Shown in pieces: positions 1 through 8,010 of a stretch of DNA of 32,432 nucleotides. Numbering within the stretch: the stretch's first letter is position 1; the number at the start of each line of letters is the position of its first letter. The stretch lies in the NCBI GenBank assembly GCA_050287605.1, contig JBNKCG010000084.1:1-32432 (forward strand), given 5' to 3'. The position numbers and the translations under genes are program-made. The notes under the pieces were generated by a model, which made no database searches, had not been told where the DNA came from, and saw only the letters and a program-made list of their open reading frames with translations. This DNA is from QQUJ01 sp050287605. Lineage in GTDB: Bacteria; Pseudomonadota; Gammaproteobacteria; QQUJ01.

Positions 1-1
1 G

Positions 2-877
2 GCGCTCGCCATCGTGTTGCCGCTGGGGTGGTATCTCGGTAAGCGCATGGTCGGTCCGTTGACCCAGCTCTCGCGCTGCCTGGGCCAGATCGGCAAGCGG
101 CCGCTTGCCGACATTGAGTGCGCCCTCACCGAAGGTGAGGACGAGATCGGACAGTTGGGCGCGCGGTTCAACGAAATGGTGAAAGAGCTGCGCGAGAAGC
201 AGCGCCTGGAAGCGGAGATGGTCAAGTCGGAACGTCTTGCCGCAGTGGGGCGGCTGGCTGCGGGCGTGGCCCACGAGATCAACAATCCGCTGGGCGGCAT
301 GTTCAACGCCATCAACACCTTCCGTCGCCATGGAACGCCGGATGCCGTTGCGGAAAAGACGCTGTCGCTGCTGGAGCGTGGTTTGGCACAGATCCGTGAG
401 ACCGTTTCCGCGCTGTTGGTGGAGGCGCGTTCCGAGAGCCACGCCCTGACGCCCCAGGATCTCGACGACGTGCATACGCTGCTCGAACCCGATGCCCACA
501 AGCGCGCCGTGGTGCTGCGCTGGTGCAGCGATCTCTCCGATGCCGTTTCTCTGCCCTCGACGCCGGTGCGCCAGGTGTTGATCAACCTCTCGCTCAACGC
601 CGTGCAGGCGACCCCGCGCGGCGGCACGGTGGAGTGCCAGGTGCGCTGTACCGGCGGGCGCCTGGAGATTGCCGTGGAGAACGAAGGCGAAGGCATTCCC
701 GCTGAGCAGGTCGATTGTCTGTTCGAACCCTTTGTGCGCTACGGCAGCGAAGGCAACGGGCTGGGGTTGTGGGTGACCTACCAGATCGTCCAGCAGTTGC
801 AGGGCACCATCGCCGTCAACAGCGAGAACGGTCGAACGCGGTTCCAGGTGGCGCTGCCCATGGAGCAGGCGGCATGA
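2..877 (+). CDS. Sensor histidine kinase 1, C-terminal part (truncated by window edge)
   Basis: The reading frame is open to the left edge, so the N-terminus, including any periplasmic sensor domain, is outside the window. What remains begins inside a transmembrane helix (ALAIVLPLGW), then a HAMP-like linker, a HisKA domain with H-box VAHEINNPLGG (phospho-acceptor His at bases 272-274), an N-box (LINLSLNAVQAT), a G1 box (ENEGEGIP) and a G2 box (GNGLGLW). All kinase boxes are intact, so it should be an active membrane sensor kinase. It is a close paralogue of the kinase at 9935-11401, and the helix-HAMP junction and catalytic core align well. It lies just upstream of a sigma-54 response regulator, its likely partner. 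Its stimulus is unknown; by analogy with the second system a substrate-binding protein gene may lie just left of the window. Confidence 0.93.
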   Translation, partial: ALAIVLPLGWYLGKRMVGPLTQLSRCLGQIGKRPLADIECALTEGEDEIGQLGARFNEMVKELREKQRLEAEMVKSERLAAVGRLAAGVAHEINNPLGGMFNAINTFRRHGTPDAVAEKTLSLLERGLAQIRETVSALLVEARSESHALTPQDLDDVHTLLEPDAHKRAVVLRWCSDLSDAVSLPSTPVRQVLINLSLNAVQATPRGGTVECQVRCTGGRLEIAVENEGEGIPAEQVDCLFEPFVRYGSEGNGLGLWVTYQIVQQLQGTIAVNSENGRTRFQVALPMEQAA

Positions 878-902
878 ACGAAAATACCGCGGGTGCTCGC
901 CG

Positions 903-2246
903 ATGAACCGCTACCCCGAAGCGCGGCTGTGTCTGATCGAAGACGATCCGGTCATGGGTGAATCGCTGCTGCACCGTTTCGAACTGGAGGGGGTGGCGTG
1001 CGATTGGCTGCAGGATGCCGCGAGCGCCAGGGAAGCGCTGACCGGTCGGCGCTACGCCGCTGTCGTCAGCGACATCCGCCTGCCCGACGCCAGCGGCGAG
1101 GAGTTGTTCGAGGCGATGCTCGCCGACGGTGTACAGGTGCCGCCAACGCTGTTCATTACCGGGTACGGTTCCATCGACCAGGCGGTACGCCTGCTCAAGC
1201 GCGGCGCGCGCGACTACATCACCAAACCCTTCGATCTCGAGGATCTGTTGGCCAAGCTGGAGGGGCTTTGTCCGGCGGTCTTCGCCGATACCGACGCCGC
1301 GGAGCAGGAGCCGTTGCTCGGTATCTCGAAGAGCATGCGCAAGATCCAGAAAACCCTGAGTCGGGTAGCGCGCCACAACGCCAACGTGCTGATTACCGGC
1401 GAATCGGGAGTGGGTAAGGAATTCGCCGCACACTTCCTGCACCGCGAAGCGTGCCCCGGCGAGGAGCGCCCCTTTGTCGCGGTCAATTGCGCGGCGCTCA
1501 GCGAGACGCTGCTGGAGGCGGAACTCTTCGGTCACGAAAAGGGCGCCTTCACCGGCGCGGCGCGGCTGCACCGCGGCGTGTTCGAGCGCGCCGACAACGG
1601 CACGCTGTTTCTCGACGAAGTGGGCGACATGTCGACGGCGATGCAGGCGAAGTTGCTGCGTGTCATCCAGGAGCGGCGTTTGCAACGGGTGGGCGGCGAA
1701 GAGTCGATCCCGGTCCATGTGCGCCTGGTGTGCGCCACCAACCGCGACCTGCGGCGCATGGTCGATCGTGGCGAGTTCCGCGAGGATCTCTTCTATCGCA
1801 TCAACGTGGTGCACGTGCCGATTCCGCCGCTGCGCGAGCGGCGCGAGGACATCGTCTGGTTCGCACGTCTCTACATCCGGCGCTTTGCGCAGGAGAACCA
1901 GGTGCGCCGCGAGCTGCACCAATCGGTGGAGCGGCTGCTGCAGCAGTCGCCGTGGCCGGGCAATCTGCGCGAGTTGCAGCACACGCTGGAGCGCGCCTGC
2001 ATCCTGGCCGAAGGCGAGGTGATCAACGTCGAGGATATCAGCTTCGTTTCGCGGGTCGCCGAGGACGCGGCGGCGCCGGAGGAGGATCTGCGGACCAGCA
2101 TGTTGCGCTGTGAGTGCAACCTGCTGCGCGAGGCGCTGGACAAACATCAGTGGCGCGTCGTGGAGACCGCCGCCAGTCTCGGTATCACCCGCAAGTCGCT
2201 GTGGGAGAAGATGCGCCGCCACGGACTCCACGATTCGGCGGAGTGA
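903..2246 (+). CDS. Sigma-54-dependent response regulator 1 (NtrC family)
   Basis: Three-domain enhancer-binding protein of 447 aa. The receiver domain (about 1-125) has the acidic pair EDD near residue 13, phospho-acceptor Asp57 (VVSDIRLPD) and a KPF lysine near 108. The AAA+ domain (about 138-375) has Walker A GESGVGKE (166-173), the sigma-54-contacting loop GAFTGA (214-219) and Walker B GTLFLDEVGD. The C-terminal Fis-type helix-turn-helix ends in TRKSLWEKMRRHGL. Phosphorylation should allow ATP-driven opening of sigma-54 promoters. The ATG at 903 was chosen because it starts just before the receiver fold. It is preceded by a 10-codon mini-ORF linking it to the kinase. It is a paralogue of the regulator at 11398-12729 with a nearly identical recognition helix, so both may bind the same DNA sites. 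Confidence 0.95.
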   Translation: MNRYPEARLCLIEDDPVMGESLLHRFELEGVACDWLQDAASAREALTGRRYAAVVSDIRLPDASGEELFEAMLADGVQVPPTLFITGYGSIDQAVRLLKRGARDYITKPFDLEDLLAKLEGLCPAVFADTDAAEQEPLLGISKSMRKIQKTLSRVARHNANVLITGESGVGKEFAAHFLHREACPGEERPFVAVNCAALSETLLEAELFGHEKGAFTGAARLHRGVFERADNGTLFLDEVGDMSTAMQAKLLRVIQERRLQRVGGEESIPVHVRLVCATNRDLRRMVDRGEFREDLFYRINVVHVPIPPLRERREDIVWFARLYIRRFAQENQVRRELHQSVERLLQQSPWPGNLRELQHTLERACILAEGEVINVEDISFVSRVAEDAAAPEEDLRTSMLRCECNLLREALDKHQWRVVETAASLGITRKSLWEKMRRHGLHDSAE

Positions 2247-2314
2247 TCGTATCCCCGCGCGCTCGATCGCAGGCGCAAACCCGTTTCACCACCTCGTAAC
2301 ACTGACTCCGTATG

Positions 2315-2593
2315 TCATTGCGCCCCGCCCAACGGCCAGGTCTCTTCGAGATAGGTAATGATGATTTGCGCCTCGGCGTCGGAAATCACCCGGGCAGCGC
2401 CGTTGTGGGTGCGCATGAAGTAGACCAGCGGTGCCAACTCCTCTCTGCGGAAATTGGACAGGTCGGGTAGTTCGTGGCAACTGCTGCAGCGCGCCGTGAA
2501 CAGCGCCTGCGGTGTGCGAGGAAGGCTCCACCAATAGCCGACCGCGACGGCAACGGATAGCAGCGGCAGTCCGAAAAGCAGTGCGTTTTTCAC
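2315..2593 (-). CDS. Small membrane-anchored monohaem cytochrome c
   Basis: A 92-aa protein with an N-terminal hydrophobic segment (about 3-20) acting as signal or anchor, then a single c-type haem motif CSSCH at residues 36-40. Met60 (VYFMRTH) is a plausible distal ligand and the C-terminal helix (DAEAQIIITYLEETW) is typical of class I cytochromes. Translation appears to start at a GTG; I see no strong ribosome-binding site. It is the last gene of the minus-strand molybdoenzyme operon, 83 bp after the 87-aa exported protein, and converges on response regulator 1. The likely role is periplasmic electron transfer to or from the molybdoenzyme complex, inferred from position. No exact family was recognised. 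Confidence 0.85.
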   Translation of the reverse strand: MKNALLFGLPLLSVAVAVGYWWSLPRTPQALFTARCSSCHELPDLSNFRREELAPLVYFMRTHNGAARVISDAEAQIIITYLEETWPLGGAQ

Positions 2594-2676
2594 CGGGACG
2601 ATGCGTGGCGATTTGTCCGGTTGTACCAGGCGCCCGTCCTGCGGACCGCGAAGTCGCTGGACAGAGCGCTCGGGAA

Positions 2677-2940
2677 CTATTTCTGTTTGGGTTTGACGAT
2701 CACGGCGTTGAGGTCGACCGACTCCTCGTAGAGAAATTCAAACCGGTCGCCCGGTTTCATGTCCATCTCCTGCCGCGAGCCGTCCTGTTTCACCTTGTAC
2801 CATTTCACTTTGCCGTCGGCGGTACGTACTTTGACGATGACCTCCTGGGCTTCTCCTTCCAGAAATCCGGTGTTGGCGGCGTACGCCGCAAAAGGCATCG
2901 TCAGTGCGGCCACCAGGATGGATAGCGATTTGATGTTCAT
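2677..2940 (-). CDS. Small exported protein of unknown function
   Basis: An 87-aa protein with a clear Sec signal peptide (positive start MNIK, hydrophobic core, cleavage after about AYA at residue 21). The mature domain of about 65 residues is strand-rich, with alternating hydrophobics (EVIVKVRTADGKVKWYKV), no cysteines and no metal motif. A good ribosome-binding site (GAGGAG) sits a few bases before the ATG. It lies between the Sel1-repeat gene and the cytochrome gene in the same orientation, so it is probably a periplasmic accessory of the molybdoenzyme operon. I do not recognise the family and assign no function. Confidence 0.75.
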   Translation of the reverse strand: MNIKSLSILVAALTMPFAAYAANTGFLEGEAQEVIVKVRTADGKVKWYKVKQDGSRQEMDMKPGDRFEFLYEESVDLNAVIVKPKQK

Positions 2941-3053
2941 GGATCACTCCTCGAATCGACAGTGTGGTTCCGGGTACAAATTGCAGTACGTGGCGCTGCG
3001 ATTTGTCCGGTGCGTCGTTTGTGTGACACCTCCGTGCGGGTCGCGCCTGGCGA

Positions 3054-3818
3054 TTACTGCTGACGGCCCTGCCGCAACATCTTCAACGCCTTGGACGCTT
3101 CGGGATATCCGTTGCTTTCCGCCTGCTGCCACCAGTAGATGGCTTTGTTGACGCTCTTTTCCAGGTGTTCGCCGCTGGCATAGAAGCGGCCCAGATCGGC
3201 ACAGGCGGAGGCGTGCCCCTGTCGCGCCGCGGCTTCGATCCGGCGCAGGCCGGCGCCGACGTCGCGTGCCACACCGCGTCCGGCAATCAGCATCCCGCCC
3301 AGGCTGTGCTGGGCATGGGGTTCTCCCTGCTCGGCAGCGAGCCGGTACCAATGGGCGGCTTGCTCAAGGTCGGGGGCGACTCCCAGCCCCTCTTCAAGCA
3401 TGGCGGCGAGGTTGTTCTGCGCCGGTGCGAAACCGGCCGCGGCGGCCCGCCGATAGAGCCGTAGCGCGCCGGCGTAGCCGGAGGCACCGAACTGCCGCAA
3501 CCGGTTCGCCTGTTTGGTGAGCGCCTCCGGGGTTTCGGCCGCGGCGGCGTTGCCCGGAACGACCTCGCCGTTGCGGTCCACGGCGACCGCTTCGCCGCTG
3601 GCATCGCCCTCTGCGTCGCCCCACCAGCCGCACGCTTCCGACGGGGTAGGCACGGCTAGGAGAATCAGCGCAATAAAGCCGGCCGCGGGCGCAAACATCC
3701 GCTGTTGGAGCCGCGCGTGCGAGGGGCGTTCGGAGAGTTGCACTGCCGGATCTCCGGACGTCCGGCGGCGGGCGACCGGCCCGCGGCCGTCAAACGGGTC
3801 GTGATTAGGGAGCCGCAT
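3054..3818 (-). CDS. Sel1-repeat (TPR-like) exported protein
   Basis: The C-terminal two thirds consist of about four Sel1-type repeats (AAAAGFAPAQNNLAAMLEEG, AAEQGEPHAQHSLGGML, AARQGHASACADLGRFY, AESNGYPEASKALKML), a solenoid used for protein-protein contacts. Upstream lies a hydrophobic export signal (residues 47-60 of this reading) ending near PSEA before CGWWGD, so it is probably periplasmic. The start is uncertain. The ATG at 3818 overlaps the TorD-like gene by 14 bp and would put 40 unusual residues before the signal; the ATG at 3698 or a GTG between them would give a more normal signal peptide. It is cotranscribed with the molybdoenzyme genes and may help assemble or scaffold the complex, which is inference. 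Confidence 0.8.
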   Translation of the reverse strand: MRLPNHDPFDGRGPVARRRTSGDPAVQLSERPSHARLQQRMFAPAAGFIALILLAVPTPSEACGWWGDAEGDASGEAVAVDRNGEVVPGNAAAAETPEALTKQANRLRQFGASGYAGALRLYRRAAAAGFAPAQNNLAAMLEEGLGVAPDLEQAAHWYRLAAEQGEPHAQHSLGGMLIAGRGVARDVGAGLRRIEAAARQGHASACADLGRFYASGEHLEKSVNKAIYWWQQAESNGYPEASKALKMLRQGRQQ

Positions 3819-4515
3819 GTTGCAATTCCATTTCTGCGATCAACAGCGGGAGTTGTGTCTGCTGCTCTGTGAGCAGAGTGTCTGTCAGTGCCGCCAATTG
3901 GCGGTAAAACTCGTTCGAGGTATTGCGGTCGATCTTGGTCATGAAATCGTCCGCCCACGCCCCCAGATGGCGGGCGAGGAAATCGTTCTGGTAGCGTAGC
4001 GCATCGAGCGCGCGGTCGGGGCGCCCGGTTTCCCATGCCGCCGCCTCCTCGGCGGCGAGATGGCCGAGGAACTCCAGCTCGATGCTGAGGTGGTCCGGCT
4101 CCATGGGGACCGATTCGTCGATCTGGAATCCCACGTATTCGTAGTATTCGCGCACCATGGCCGTCTCCGGTCCGCGCAGCAGACCCGATCCGCCTTTGAG
4201 TTGCACCGATTCGTGGGGGGAGATCAGTATCCCGGGCACCAGAAAGAGGTCGGAGAAGGCGACGGCCAACTCGTCGCGCAGGGTCTCCGGATCGGCGCCA
4301 AAGAACGATTCGGGCAGCGTCATGCCTGCCTGATGGAGCGCGCTGCGCAGTTGCGGCGTGCGCAGCGCGGCCAGCGTCTCGCGGCTGGGATGGTGGCGAA
4401 ACAGTGTGGCCAGCAGATCGTACAGCGCCGCACGCTCGCGGGCCGTCGCCGCCAGCGCCCGGGCCGAGGCGGCGGCCTTGCGGCCGCCGCCGGGATGGGT
4501 TGCCGACCGGCTCAT
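3805..4515 (-). CDS. TorD/DmsD-family molybdoenzyme chaperone
   Basis: A 236-aa cytoplasmic all-helical protein resembling TorD-type redox-enzyme maturation proteins, which bind the Tat signal of the catalytic subunit and assist cofactor insertion. Visible hallmarks are an early helix (ERAALYDLLATLFRH), the central block FSDLFLVPG...PHESV with the conserved acidic and Pro-His region, and EPDHLSIELEFLGHLA, close to the E-P-D-H-(I/L) signature of the family. The start ATG at 4515 forms an ATGA overlap with the stop of the molybdopterin subunit gene, implying translational coupling; longer upstream reading in this frame is rejected. The adjacent Tat-exported molybdoenzyme is the obvious client. 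Confidence 0.92.
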   Translation of the reverse strand: MSRSATHPGGGRKAAASARALAATARERAALYDLLATLFRHHPSRETLAALRTPQLRSALHQAGMTLPESFFGADPETLRDELAVAFSDLFLVPGILISPHESVQLKGGSGLLRGPETAMVREYYEYVGFQIDESVPMEPDHLSIELEFLGHLAAEEAAAWETGRPDRALDALRYQNDFLARHLGAWADDFMTKIDRNTSNEFYRQLAALTDTLLTEQQTQLPLLIAEMELQHAAP

Positions 4516-7037
4516 GCCTTGCTTACCTGGACCACGGTGTCCATCCAGCGCATCTGACCGTTCACCGGATCGGGAGCGTTGGCGATGATCCAGTTGGGAT
4601 GCTCGCCTCGGTTCCCTTTCCACCAGATGCGTTCCAGATCCCGGTCATCGTCGCGTCCGGTCGGCCCTTTTTTGCCCGATGCGTAGCGGCCGTACTCCCA
4701 GTGCCCGCAATGGTGGGAGATGGCGATCGCTCCGGGATTGATGGCCGGGGTGACCTTGGCTTCGATAACGATCTCCCCGATCATCGATTTGACTTTGATC
4801 TTATCGCCGTCGTTGATGCCGCGTTTGGCGGCATCGACCGGGTTTATCCACGCCGGATTGGTGTGGTAGAGCTCCGTCAGGTACTTGCAGTTGGGCGAGC
4901 GCGAGTGGATCTGGGTAGAGACCTTGAATGTGGTCAGGATCAGGTCGTCGGGCCCCAGCTGCTCGTGTTCCGGAATCGCCTTCCAGCTGGGCAGGGGCGC
5001 TTCACCCATTGCCTCCATGAGACTGGAGTAGATCTCCATATAGCCGGATTTGTTGATCTTGTCCGGTTTGAACCCGCTGTAGACCTTGTCGCCGATGCGC
5101 TGACCCACGTACCCGGTGTACGACTTCTTGGTGTGTGTGTAGCCTTTCTGCAGCGCCGCTTCGCGCGACTCCGCGTGGGCCTTTTTCCAGTCCCAGTAGA
5201 CGCCCGTCTGCTGATCGTAGACCACCGTCTCTTTCTCGTAGTCTTCGGGTTTCAGCTCCTTGCGATAACTGAAGTACTTGGGCTTGGCTTTGGGGTCGTG
5301 GTAGACGCCGTGCTGCTTCATGTACTCGAAGCCGCCCACGGCTGCCACCTCCGGGGTCATCTCGCACGTGAGACGTACGAACTCTTCCTTGGTTTTGTAG
5401 CCCAGCGGTGTGCCGAGCCGTTCGGCCAATTCGCACACCACGTCGCCGAAGTCGCGCGTCTCGCCCATGGGCTTGACCGCCGCTTGCCGGATGTAGAACT
5501 CGGGGATCTGCACCGGCGAGACCATGTCCTCCCAGTCCCAGCGTTCGGGGTAGGTGGGTTCGGGCAGGATCAGATCGGCGAGCGCAGCGGACTCGTCGTA
5601 GAACGGGTTGACGCTGACGTAGTAGGGGATCAGCGTCTCGTCCTTGAGGATGTCGATGTTCTCCTGCACCTCGCCGTTGGCGTAGACCGGGGTGTACTTG
5701 TAGGTCATGTAGATCTCGGGCCGGCCGGCACTGCCATCCTTGATCATCTTCAACACCTGATGGCTGACGTGGTGGTTGGGCGAGAGCACCGCCCCTTTCG
5801 GGCCGTCGACGATGGCGAGTTTGCGCGCCTTGGGTAGATCTTTGGGTCCCTTGGGTGCATGCCACTTGGGTCCGACCGCTTTGCAGCGCCCGCCGGGGTT
5901 GTCGATGTTGCCGGTGATGGCCGCCAGCGTCTGCAGTGCCCGCTCGGTATCGTGTCCGTTGTAGTGGGCCACGGCGCCGCGGTAGCTGATGGCGCAAGCC
6001 GGATGCGCGAGGGCGAACTCTCGGGCCACGCGGCGGATGGTGCCTGCCGGCACGCCGCTCACTTGTTCCGCCCACTCCGGCGTGTACTGGGCGAAGTGCG
6101 CTTTGAGGGCGGCGACCTTCTCGTCGACACCGGCGTGATGGTCGGCGGTGGCCTTGCAGAAGACCAGGAAGGCTTCGCCATCACCCTGATAGAGCTCCTC
6201 GCTCATCACCACGTTGCACATGGCGAGGATCACCGCGAGATCGGTGCCGGGTTTGACCGGAACCCATTCGGAGGATTTCGCCGCGGTGTTGGAGAGCCGC
6301 ACGTCGAATGTGATCATGCGCACGTTGCGCTCGACGATGGCACGGATCAGGCGGTGCGAGGTGGGAATGTGGTTGGTGCCCGCTTCGAAGACGTTGGAGC
6401 CGAAGTTGATTACGAAGCGTGTATTGTCGAAATCCCACGTGTCGTAGTGCCCGCCCCAGGTGAATTCCTGCGCCACCCACTTGCCGCCTTCGCAAATCGA
6501 GGTGTGGTCGCCGACGGTACCGGTGCCGACGGTGGCGAGGAAGGTCTTCACCATCGAGCTGGTGGACGATTTCATGCGCCCGTAGTGGAACATGAATTTT
6601 TCCGGTTCGCCGCGATCCTTCAGCGCTTTGATCCGTGCGGCGACCTCGGTGAGCGCCTCGTCCCACGAGATCTGCTTCCATTTGCCCTCGCCGCGTTTAC
6701 CGACCCGCTTCAGCGGGTAGAGGATGCGATCCGGATCGTTGGGCTGGCCGACGCCTCCCTGGCCTTTGGCACACATCACGCCTTCGGAGCGGATGGAGTT
6801 CAGCTGCCCCTCGATCTTGACGATACGCCCGTCCTCCACGTAAGTGACGTTGGGGCAGCGGGTGACGCACTGGTAGCAGGCGCTGGGTACTGCTTTGCGC
6901 TCGCGCCCGGACTTGCGGGAGAAATCTTTGTTGCCCCACGCGTGCATGTCCGCTGCCTTGGTCATCACCGCCGTGCCGGTGAGACCGGCGGCAGCTGAGG
7001 CGGCACCCAGTTTCAGAAGGTTTCTGCGATTCAACAT
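4512..7037 (-). CDS. Molybdopterin oxidoreductase catalytic subunit (Psr/Phs/Arr/Arx/Srd-like), Tat-exported
   Basis: An 841-aa member of the DMSO-reductase family. The Tat signal has NRRNLLKLG at residues 3-11. The [4Fe-4S] motif is C54-x2-C57-x3-C61-x27-C89, followed by Lys91, and the molybdopterin-dinucleotide-binding core follows. Cys182 (TSICEGGKW) is the expected Mo ligand, as in polysulfide/thiosulfate, arsenate and related reductases, rather than Ser or Asp. Arg154 (HYGRMKSS) and Lys186 are candidate anion-binding residues near the active site. The C-terminal cofactor domain includes HHCGHWEYGRY. Start: the ATG at 7037 has GAGGGAG upstream; the TTG at 7055 overlapping the previous stop is less likely. 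Length fits ArrA/ArxA-type enzymes better than TtrA. It probably works in the periplasm with the Fe-S and NrfD subunits. Substrate (sulfur, selenium, arsenic or antimony species) and direction cannot be fixed; I do not recognise the ArrA or ArxA diagnostic motifs with certainty. Confidence 0.93.
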   Translation of the reverse strand: MLNRRNLLKLGAASAAAGLTGTAVMTKAADMHAWGNKDFSRKSGRERKAVPSACYQCVTRCPNVTYVEDGRIVKIEGQLNSIRSEGVMCAKGQGGVGQPNDPDRILYPLKRVGKRGEGKWKQISWDEALTEVAARIKALKDRGEPEKFMFHYGRMKSSTSSMVKTFLATVGTGTVGDHTSICEGGKWVAQEFTWGGHYDTWDFDNTRFVINFGSNVFEAGTNHIPTSHRLIRAIVERNVRMITFDVRLSNTAAKSSEWVPVKPGTDLAVILAMCNVVMSEELYQGDGEAFLVFCKATADHHAGVDEKVAALKAHFAQYTPEWAEQVSGVPAGTIRRVAREFALAHPACAISYRGAVAHYNGHDTERALQTLAAITGNIDNPGGRCKAVGPKWHAPKGPKDLPKARKLAIVDGPKGAVLSPNHHVSHQVLKMIKDGSAGRPEIYMTYKYTPVYANGEVQENIDILKDETLIPYYVSVNPFYDESAALADLILPEPTYPERWDWEDMVSPVQIPEFYIRQAAVKPMGETRDFGDVVCELAERLGTPLGYKTKEEFVRLTCEMTPEVAAVGGFEYMKQHGVYHDPKAKPKYFSYRKELKPEDYEKETVVYDQQTGVYWDWKKAHAESREAALQKGYTHTKKSYTGYVGQRIGDKVYSGFKPDKINKSGYMEIYSSLMEAMGEAPLPSWKAIPEHEQLGPDDLILTTFKVSTQIHSRSPNCKYLTELYHTNPAWINPVDAAKRGINDGDKIKVKSMIGEIVIEAKVTPAINPGAIAISHHCGHWEYGRYASGKKGPTGRDDDRDLERIWWKGNRGEHPNWIIANAPDPVNGQMRWMDTVVQVSKA

Positions 7038-7051
7038 GGCTGCTGTCTCCC

Positions 7052-8008
7052 TCAAATTCCCGTCGGGCCGGTGATCTGACCGGCGATGACGACGATGTAG
7101 CGGAGCATGAATCCGCCCACCAGCACTAACAGGCAGATCAGGATCTCGATCGAACGGGGGATCGTGAACTGCTTCTGATAGAGCAGGGTCGGCATGACGT
7201 ACTTGAATTCGATGGCGGCGGGCAACAGCAGCCCCAACACCACGAAGCCGAACCAGAACAGCGTGGTGAGCTCACCACCCATGATGACCGTCACCGCAGC
7301 TTCGACGTTGCCGATGGTGAGGTGGGCGTACATGACGAAGAGGAAAATCACCAGTATCTCCAGCCCGATCAGCAGTACGTCCGAAGAACTCAGCACGTAG
7401 CTGTGCTGCTCGAACGACGGTTCGCTGATGACGTTTTTGTGACCGAACAGAGCGCGTACCAGCAGGATCGCCGCTATCCCGGTGGAGAGCGCCGAGACCA
7501 TGAACAGCATGGCGAGGATCGGCGAGTTCCAGAACGGGCGTGCGGGCATGGCGCCCAGCAGAATCCCGGTGTAAAGGGCGACGCCAACGCCCAGCGGCAC
7601 CATCGCCCAAGCGAGCATTTTGCGAAGTGAATGCAGTTCGTCGTCGGGACGTGCGTTCTTGCTGAGGAAGGTGTAGGCGTAGGCGAGACTCACCAGAATG
7701 AACAGTCCCAGCACCCACGAGCCGATGGACATGGGCGAGAGATTGAGTGTGAGGAACAGGTTGATCCAACGGAAATAGTTCCCGGCCTGGAAGGAGCCCA
7801 GCTCGAAGACGATCATGGCGGTGCCGATGATTACCAGCACGGGAGCCAGCAAGGCGCCCCAGCGCGCAAAACGAAAGTTGGAACCGACCGTGTCACCGCC
7901 GCCGCCGCGCAGGAAGATCGACGCACTCACCGCGCCGGCGCCGGCCCCCATGCCGCCCAAGAACAGATAGAGAATGACTGGAAGCCCCCAGTTGAGTTGG
8001 TGCAACAT
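7052..8008 (-). CDS. NrfD/PsrC-family membrane anchor subunit
   Basis: A 318-aa integral membrane protein with about eight hydrophobic helices and short polar loops. It belongs to the NrfD/PsrC type, which carries no haem and exchanges electrons with the quinone pool. Typical features are the N-terminal block WGLPVILYLFLGGMGAGAGA and GSWVLGLF in a mid-protein helix. The start ATG at 8008 has a strong ribosome-binding site (GAGGAGGG) overlapping the end of the Fe-S gene; the two genes are 2 bp apart. It should dock the Fe-S and catalytic subunits on the periplasmic face of the membrane. Gene order here is Fe-S, NrfD, catalytic, chaperone, rather than the catalytic-first order of phsABC and psrABC. 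Confidence 0.94.
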   Translation of the reverse strand: MLHQLNWGLPVILYLFLGGMGAGAGAVSASIFLRGGGGDTVGSNFRFARWGALLAPVLVIIGTAMIVFELGSFQAGNYFRWINLFLTLNLSPMSIGSWVLGLFILVSLAYAYTFLSKNARPDDELHSLRKMLAWAMVPLGVGVALYTGILLGAMPARPFWNSPILAMLFMVSALSTGIAAILLVRALFGHKNVISEPSFEQHSYVLSSSDVLLIGLEILVIFLFVMYAHLTIGNVEAAVTVIMGGELTTLFWFGFVVLGLLLPAAIEFKYVMPTLLYQKQFTIPRSIEILICLLVLVGGFMLRYIVVIAGQITGPTGI

Positions 8009-8010
8009 GG

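Noticed and set aside
816..2231. 471-aa minus-strand ORF opposite response regulator 1
   Set aside because: It lacks any family resemblance and mirrors a strongly conserved gene; such long antisense frames are usual in GC-rich DNA. The same applies to long frames opposite glgB, malQ and other genes.
4512..7037. Naming the catalytic subunit arxA, arrA or srdA
   Set aside because: General family features fit several of these, but I could not verify diagnostic active-site motifs or run a phylogeny, so no gene symbol is given.
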